Below, in pieces: positions 58,465 to 64,000 of a DNA stretch of 64,000 nucleotides. The DNA is from Salvator merianae. Lineage: Eukaryota > Chordata > Lepidosauria > Squamata > Teiidae. The stretch covers positions 898,408 to 962,407 of the forward strand of contig QVOM02000113.1 of assembly GCA_003586115.2 (NCBI GenBank). The letters are read 5' to 3'. Both the position numbers and the translations under genes were made by a program. Position 1 is the first letter of the stretch, and the number at the start of each line of letters is the position of its first letter. The notes beneath the pieces are model-generated. The model worked only from the letters and a program-made list of their open reading frames with translations, was not told the origin of the DNA and made no database searches.

Positions 58465-61400
58465 GAGAAATGAAGAAGGTGTCTTGGACAGAAGTGGTGC
58501 CATGATTTGTCTTATTACGTTCTCTCTTCTTCCCAGTAGAATTATTTTTGCAACAAATATAAAGTTAAAAAAGTATTTTTTTCATACATTTCCCTACTTT
58601 TTTATCATTAGCTTCCTCTCTCTCTTTTCCAAATCCATTTAAAATGACAGGAACTGTTGGATCATTGGTATGCAACATTTCCCTTGTCCATCCTTAGTGG
58701 CAGTAACCTGGGGTAGGCTCCTTTCTTCTCAGAGGGAGAGCAAAGGCAGGAACCAGAAAAGGGGGGGGAAGTTATAAAGAATAAAGCACAAACCCCATAA
58801 AGCTACTAAAGTAGATCACTCAGCCTTGGCTTTCTTTGTGAGACCCTGTCAGTCCAACAATTTAGCTTAATATTCTATTAAAATAACACAAAATAAAACA
58901 ATACCTGCATAATATAGAAGTAAAAAGGGTGGTTCTTCAAAGATCTGTAGTTGTGCAGCTGAAGGAAAAGGACAAGTAATACAAATGGATGTAAAAACAG
59001 AAATTGTTCTTGGCTGGAGTATTTTATTGGACAGAATTCTGTGTTCTCCTAATCCCCTTCTTGTTTTTAATGAAGCAAAAACAAAACAAAACAAAAAGGT
59101 GAGTAGGCTAGATGAATGCCTGAAAGTTTTGTTTCTGCACATATGCAATTTAGGGGAGTATATATGATGACAAATAGCAACCAGTCAATAGGGTTCAGCA
59201 TTTAAGGGGAAGTGTGGAAATAAATAGGACTCCTTAATATGGATACAGTGGAATATTCCAACAGTCTGCACTGGAGAGCCAGCATAAGAGTAAGCTTAAC
59301 AGATCCAAATGTAGGCATTCTTCAGGCAGGAAAGTCTACTTTCTGTCTTAAAATGTTTCAAACTTCTGAAGTTTAACAATGCCCTAAATGTAGGCACACT
59401 TCAGGTTGAAGACTCCACCTTTCATTTTAAAATGCATCAGACTTATGATATGTAGCAATAGTCTTAGCTTTTGGAGTGTTCATTTGTGTTTTAGTTTGTA
59501 TGTCCCTACCTCCTTTGTTCTTCATTATGCATGTAAAAAACCCTAAAGTCTAAGCCCAGTCTTCAGTGTCTTCAGCACATGGATTTCCATATTTTATGCC
59601 CCCCCCCTCCACTTGAACAGAATTCCACTCGCCACTGTATTGGTCTCATCTGTGTGATTGTTGCTTAGTCCCCCCATGGTGGCTCACACACCTCTGCTGC
59701 ACGGCAGAAGCTGCTGGATGACACCGTAGGATATGTCCATGGATGTCTACAATTCAGACGTAATGACAGATTGACCCTTGGAAGTGATCTTATTGGCATC
59801 ATCTTTAATTAACTCTTGTAGCATACTAGCAAAGTGAGCTACGGATCCCTCAGCACCAGCAATATGTTGATACAATAAGCTATCAGCAACATATGAAAAT
59901 CAGTTCTGAAGGACTTATAAAACTTATGTAAGCAGTCTTATATAATACCAGGTAGGAGCATGATTTGAGCAGTAGAATTCAGAGACATTCTTCATTCCAG
60001 CTCAGCATTCCACAAATGGAGGTAACTGTGCCCACCCTCTGCTCCTGAGGCTACAGGCATATATTTCTGTATATTATTATATTAAATATTTCTGGATTTT
60101 TGACAAAGTTATTTGTCTTTAAGTTATCTTGTGAGTCTCCAGCCTTATGCACACATCATGTTTTTAATAGAAATACTGTGCAAACTGTCTTCACATGTTG
60201 TCAGATGAAATTTGTGTAACCCCCAGGATTTACATTTCATGTGAACAAGGGCAACACTGGGAGGAAGAGAGAGACATCAAAAACGTTGCACAAGTTGCTG
60301 TACAATTGCCTCATTGTGCATTTTCTGCCTTCCAGCCATTTATTTTGTCAAATACTATTTACGGAACTTGTGTATTTTTTTATGGTTCACACTTATCAAC
60401 AAGCACTAACCAGCAAATACTACTGAAAAGCTTCATAAAATTGTTGTACATTGAACTTATCCCCAAATCAGAACTTTGGGATCTGGACCAGACAGTATCA
60501 GAGACAATTTGCAGCAATGGGATTTGCACTCAGACAGCAATCCCATTCAAGGCAATATAATTGAGCTCACACCATCATAATGCACCCTTTAGGACCACTG
60601 ACTCAATCTTCAGTCCTGCTTGTTTTTCTGTTAAAAGTTGTTTTTGTGCCACAAGTAATCCAGTCAACCTGATGCATAAGGTGATAAATTATTAAATGCA
60701 TATGCCTTGTGCTAGAATAGCTACAAGACTACATGTCAATATGGGAGCCCAACTGAATACCTGATTGGATTAATGCAACTTGTTTGCATGACCTGAACAG
60801 CCTGAATGTTGCCCTATTTATTTGATTACTCTGTTTCCCAACTGAGCATCAAGTTTCACTTTTGTCCCAAGGATAAGATTTGGGGCCTAAGAGTAGATAC
60901 CCTTGTCTACTCAATGTCTTTGAGGGATGTTTTTGGCTCTTCTAAAGTCCTCATCCTCATTTTTTGCTTCTGTGGAGTCCACTGCATCCTTCTTGCAACC
61001 AGAGCTGAACTTCATCCTGAACTTCATGTGCGATGGGCTTGAGTTCCAACTATGGGTTAGCTACTTTGCTGAAATCATTCCAGAGACACAGCTCAAACCT
61101 GCTGTCTTTCCTACAGGCTTGCTATGTGACATCTCAGTGTACCATTGCCACTTGAAGCAGGAACTCAGCATAGGTTGGGGGCATACTCAAACATACTTGA
61201 TATCCTGCTATGTTGAGTCCTTGAGGGCAAGTAGAACTGATTAACATATTGATTTCCATGACTTTATTCCTCACTTAGTCCAGTATTGAAAGGCAAGAAG
61301 TTAGCTAGAGTGCTGATGCTTCTGTCTACCCTTTAATCCCATCACTCTGAGCATTGCAACCCTGCTGCTAGCCTGTGTATGTGTGTTTGAGTGCTTATGT

Positions 61401-62515
61401 TTATTAATGAGAAGATCCTCCCTGAGCAAGCAAAAAACCCGAGAAAGGTATTTTCATCCTGTTTTCCAAGTTAGTTGCCTTCAATCCCTTTTCTGCCACT
61501 TCCTTCTTAATTTGCATCCAGCATTACTTCCTGTCTCTCTGCTCCCCTACTTTCTTGCTTCTATACTTTATAAAAATTGCACATTTGTTAAAGAAACTCT
61601 TCCTCAAGTGAAAAAGAGATTGTGGTTTGGTGTGATTGCTCCAATTCATTGCAGGAACACAACTGATGATAGTGTGGGAAGCAGTCATTTACTAGATTTT
61701 ATCAGAAAAATAATGGGAGACGATTTCGTTGAATTGAGGGACTTGACCTGCAGCACCATTTCTGCCCAGATGTAAAAGCATTTGGAATTTATCCTTATCT
61801 TTCTACTGGATTCTATCCATCCTTTCCCAGCAGCAAAATTCTGATTGACCAAGAAAAATTCCCACTCAGTGGGCACTGCTGAGTTAACAATTTCATTTCC
61901 TTGTTCACTTAATCGAGTGTTTCACCACTAGATTTTAAGTTTGATAGGCAGCAAAGACTTCCTCTTGATTCCTGGCTGGTGTTAGAAGTAACTCTCACTC
62001 TCTAGCTAACAAGAAAAGCTTGTGTCAGTGCCATAGTCACAGTTACTTTCACTCTCAACACACATTTTTCAGCGTCTCCCTTTTCTAATAGTTTCAAGTT
62101 GGGTTGCTGCTGGCCATTTGACCAGTTTGTCCCAACTTGTTGCTGCTTGTTCGTTATTATTGCTGCTCACTTTACTCTTGCCTTGTAAAAGTTATTTCTC
62201 GTGTACCTTTTTAAATCTCAATAAAATAAACTTTGGATTTAGATCAGCCAAGAGTTTCCCCTGAAGATCTTGCATGCACTTAGGAACAGTGCTGAACACA
62301 TGTATAAAAGATATTATTACTTTCTTTTTTAGCAATACTTAACAACAGAAGGACTGGGCCACCAAAGGTAGCTTTTCAGCAATGTTTCACAATAAGCGTG
62401 AATAGAGTGTTTTATATTTTATACCCTCTACTTCTTTACTATTGCTGGTCTTGGAAAATCAGAATGTCAAGAAGTGATGCTTCCCCCCATCTCCTTTTGA
62501 CATTTTAGACAGTTG
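58465..62515. other. Unclassified noncoding DNA
   Basis: No transposon, exon or RNA gene recognised in this 4-kb stretch. Frames of 100-130 codons at 60195, 60927 and 61383 have no domain, and the alternative strands are equally open in places. At about 59325-59410 the words 'aggcattcttcaggcagg' and 'aggcacacttcaggttg' suggest a short degenerate direct repeat. Confidence 0.4.
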
Positions 62516-62519
62516 CTAT

Positions 62520-62775
62520 TCAAGCAATGATGCTGATTTTAGAGGATCTTAATCACATATAATGAGAAAAACGAAAGCTCTTGATCCAAAGCACAAATGC
62601 TGAATTGACAGCTACTGGATGCTTTTTTAAAAAAACTATCATTTGGAACATTTGAGTTTCTGATAATGCCTGTTATTTATAAATTGTGGTCATTATAAGT
62701 TTAGCACAAAATGCATCATTTTGGCTAATCAAAGAAAAATAAGCGGTAAGTAAGTTTTTCTCCCAAAACTAAAAT
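62520..62775. other. Nonrepetitive block, possible conserved element
   Basis: Balanced, nonrepetitive sequence with TTGACAGCT at 62604-62612, several TAAT/ATTA cores and a CATTATAAG/CTTATAATG-like pair. There is no transposon signature. Weak candidate for conserved noncoding sequence. Confidence 0.2.
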
Positions 62776-62828
62776 GATGATAGGATTCAAGTTGCTATGT
62801 ATTTTCAAGCACTTGCATGCAAGATCTT

Positions 62829-62990
62829 AAGAGGAACCCTACTTGATCAGGCCACAACCCATCTAATTCAATGTCCTATTCCAAGCACGCTAGATCAATC
62901 CAGTCAGGCAAAGCTCCTTTTGCAACATGCCAATTAAGCTTGACTCTGCTGCTCACTATGATGATGAGGAGGAATCTAATCTTTAAATTG
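62829..62990 (-). mobile_element. Possible LINE 3' tail fragment
   Basis: 'cttaagaggaaccctactt', 'gatcaggccacaacccatcta' and 'attcaatgtcct' resemble the start of the tails at 22430 and 39722. The match fades after about 62885. Confidence 0.5.
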
Positions 62991-63364
62991 TATCATAAGT
63001 CTCTTACATTAATGGAAACTAGAAGTAATTAATTAGCAGGAATTTGCAGTCTATTTATCAGAAAGCCCTTATGACACTTTTGTAAGTCTGTCACTCACTG
63101 CACAACCTGTTCTACCAATCCGTTTCCTACATCTGTTCATTCTTCTTGTGCACATTTTTAAGAGGGTAATGAACTGCCAGTGGCCAGAACTCTGCAGTGA
63201 GCAGAGGCTCTGGGGCAAAGGATTGGCAGAGACCTAGTCCAGCTGAGGCAGCCAGAGTGCCAGGCTTGTTTTAGTACTTCTGGCCTGTTTACATGACAGT
63301 AACAGATGGGTTCTCAGTCTCCAATGTTTTGTGACTTATAAGAATTAAATATTGCCTGGTTCCA

Positions 63365-63389
63365 TTTTTTTTTTTTTTTTTTTTTTTTT
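63365..63389. repeat. Poly-T tract (25 nt)
   Basis: Uninterrupted run of T. Confidence 0.95.
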
Positions 63390-63564
63390 CATTTTGAACC
63401 ATATGAGCTCCATCATCGGAAAACAAAGTTGACAATTAAGAAGGAGAACAGGGACATCAAGGAAGGAGAACAAACACATATTTCTAGTTGATGTGTTCTT
63501 TCTTTTCAGTAATACAATTAAATTACATGACCAGACCAGGACACTGTTTTATTGTAGCTGTAGT

Positions 63565-63685
63565 TACTATTTATTTATGTTTATGTTTATGTTTATGTTT
63601 ATATTTATATCTTACCTTATACTCTGCTGTCGCAAGTGGGTCACAGCTGTTAAAATACATGGAATATAGTTTAATACTCAGAAGA
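63565..63685 (-). mobile_element. L2-type 3' tail with (TTTATG)n
   Basis: A TTTATT/TTTATG repeat (63571-63612) is followed by 'cttaccttatactctgctg' and 'gggtcacagctgttaaaatac', the minus-strand layout of an L2-type tail whose simple-repeat terminus lies at the left. Confidence 0.5.
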
Positions 63686-63689
63686 GGAG

Positions 63690-64000
63690 GGGAACTTTCT
63701 GTTTTGTTTGGCTGCATCCACATGTAGTAACATTTGGGAATGGATGGAGCCACCTGATGATGAAGCTTAGAGAGGTCAGTCTTTATGCACCACATAGATG
63801 GTGTGTTTGATACCTGCTGATGGTGTCAGGGCAGACATCTTTTTCTAGATTTTCCCTGAGATGCCAGAGTTGCCCCAAGCTCCTCCTTCATGTGAAGTGA
63901 TAAAATGACTGTTTCCTGAAGTTTTGGCAAAGGACTTATTTTATTCCTTCAGATTGTTTCATTTAAGGATTTCATGTTTATTAAGATACATGAATATAAG
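63690..64000. other. Unclassified noncoding DNA
   Basis: Nothing recognised. Confidence 0.45.

Noticed and set aside
61383..61775. 130-codon frame
   Set aside because: No recognisable domain, no conserved motif and no exon boundaries that could be supported.

Overview
This window looks like noncoding nuclear DNA from a squamate reptile (lizard, gecko or snake). The evidence is its repeat content: CR1-type LINE 3' ends with the terminal ATTCTATG-like octamer, L2-type LINE tails that pass into (AAAT)n, a Sauria-type tRNA-derived SINE, many hAT-type nonautonomous DNA transposons and abundant microsatellites. The assignment is from recalled family features, not a database search. I found no host protein-coding exon, rRNA gene, functional tRNA gene, CRISPR array, bacterial operon or mitochondrial gene. 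Every long open frame that I can explain is LINE reverse transcriptase, transposon filler or microsatellite.

Layout. 1-5.2 kb: unclassified sequence, a TG/AG microsatellite, an old LINE fragment and a hairpin-rich DNA element. 5.2-13.1 kb: more hairpin-rich elements, an L2 tail and a complex CA/TATC/TA/TG microsatellite. 13.4-17.5 kb: a diverged AT-rich element, a CR1 3' end and unclassified DNA. 17.5-20.7 kb: a decayed hAT transposon with a BED zinc finger and the start of the transposase core, followed by two nonautonomous elements with the same TAGGGRTGTGCA ends; one has a perfect 8-bp target-site duplication and the other carries a 144-bp tandem repeat. 22.4-25.9 kb: an old minus-strand LINE interrupted by three later insertions (a CR1 3' end, a 951-bp hAT element and a 239-bp element). 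26.6-33 kb: Sauria SINE, hairpin-rich element, L2 tail, second SINE, possible solo LTR. 34.6-41 kb: microsatellites, two GC-rich hAT copies in opposite orientation, a well-preserved CpG-rich element with about 38-bp terminal inverted repeats, a CR1 copy. 43-45 kb: an L2 reverse-transcriptase end and a perfect 77-bp inverted repeat centred on a TG/CA microsatellite. 47-52.6 kb: trinucleotide repeats, an L2 tail and the least decayed CR1 copy. 53-58.5 kb: further hairpin-rich elements and a candidate conserved noncoding element. 58.5-64 kb: mostly unclassified DNA.

How the parts relate. The best-supported story is transposon genealogy. The decayed BED-finger hAT copy and the 951-bp element share about 75 bp of terminal sequence, so the nonautonomous family probably derives from that transposase lineage. 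The nested LINE block gives a relative insertion order. A second family, ending in GGGCCTTTTCACAC-like sequence and built from chains of short perfect hairpins, occurs about ten times with very different interiors. I see no cellular system encoded here.
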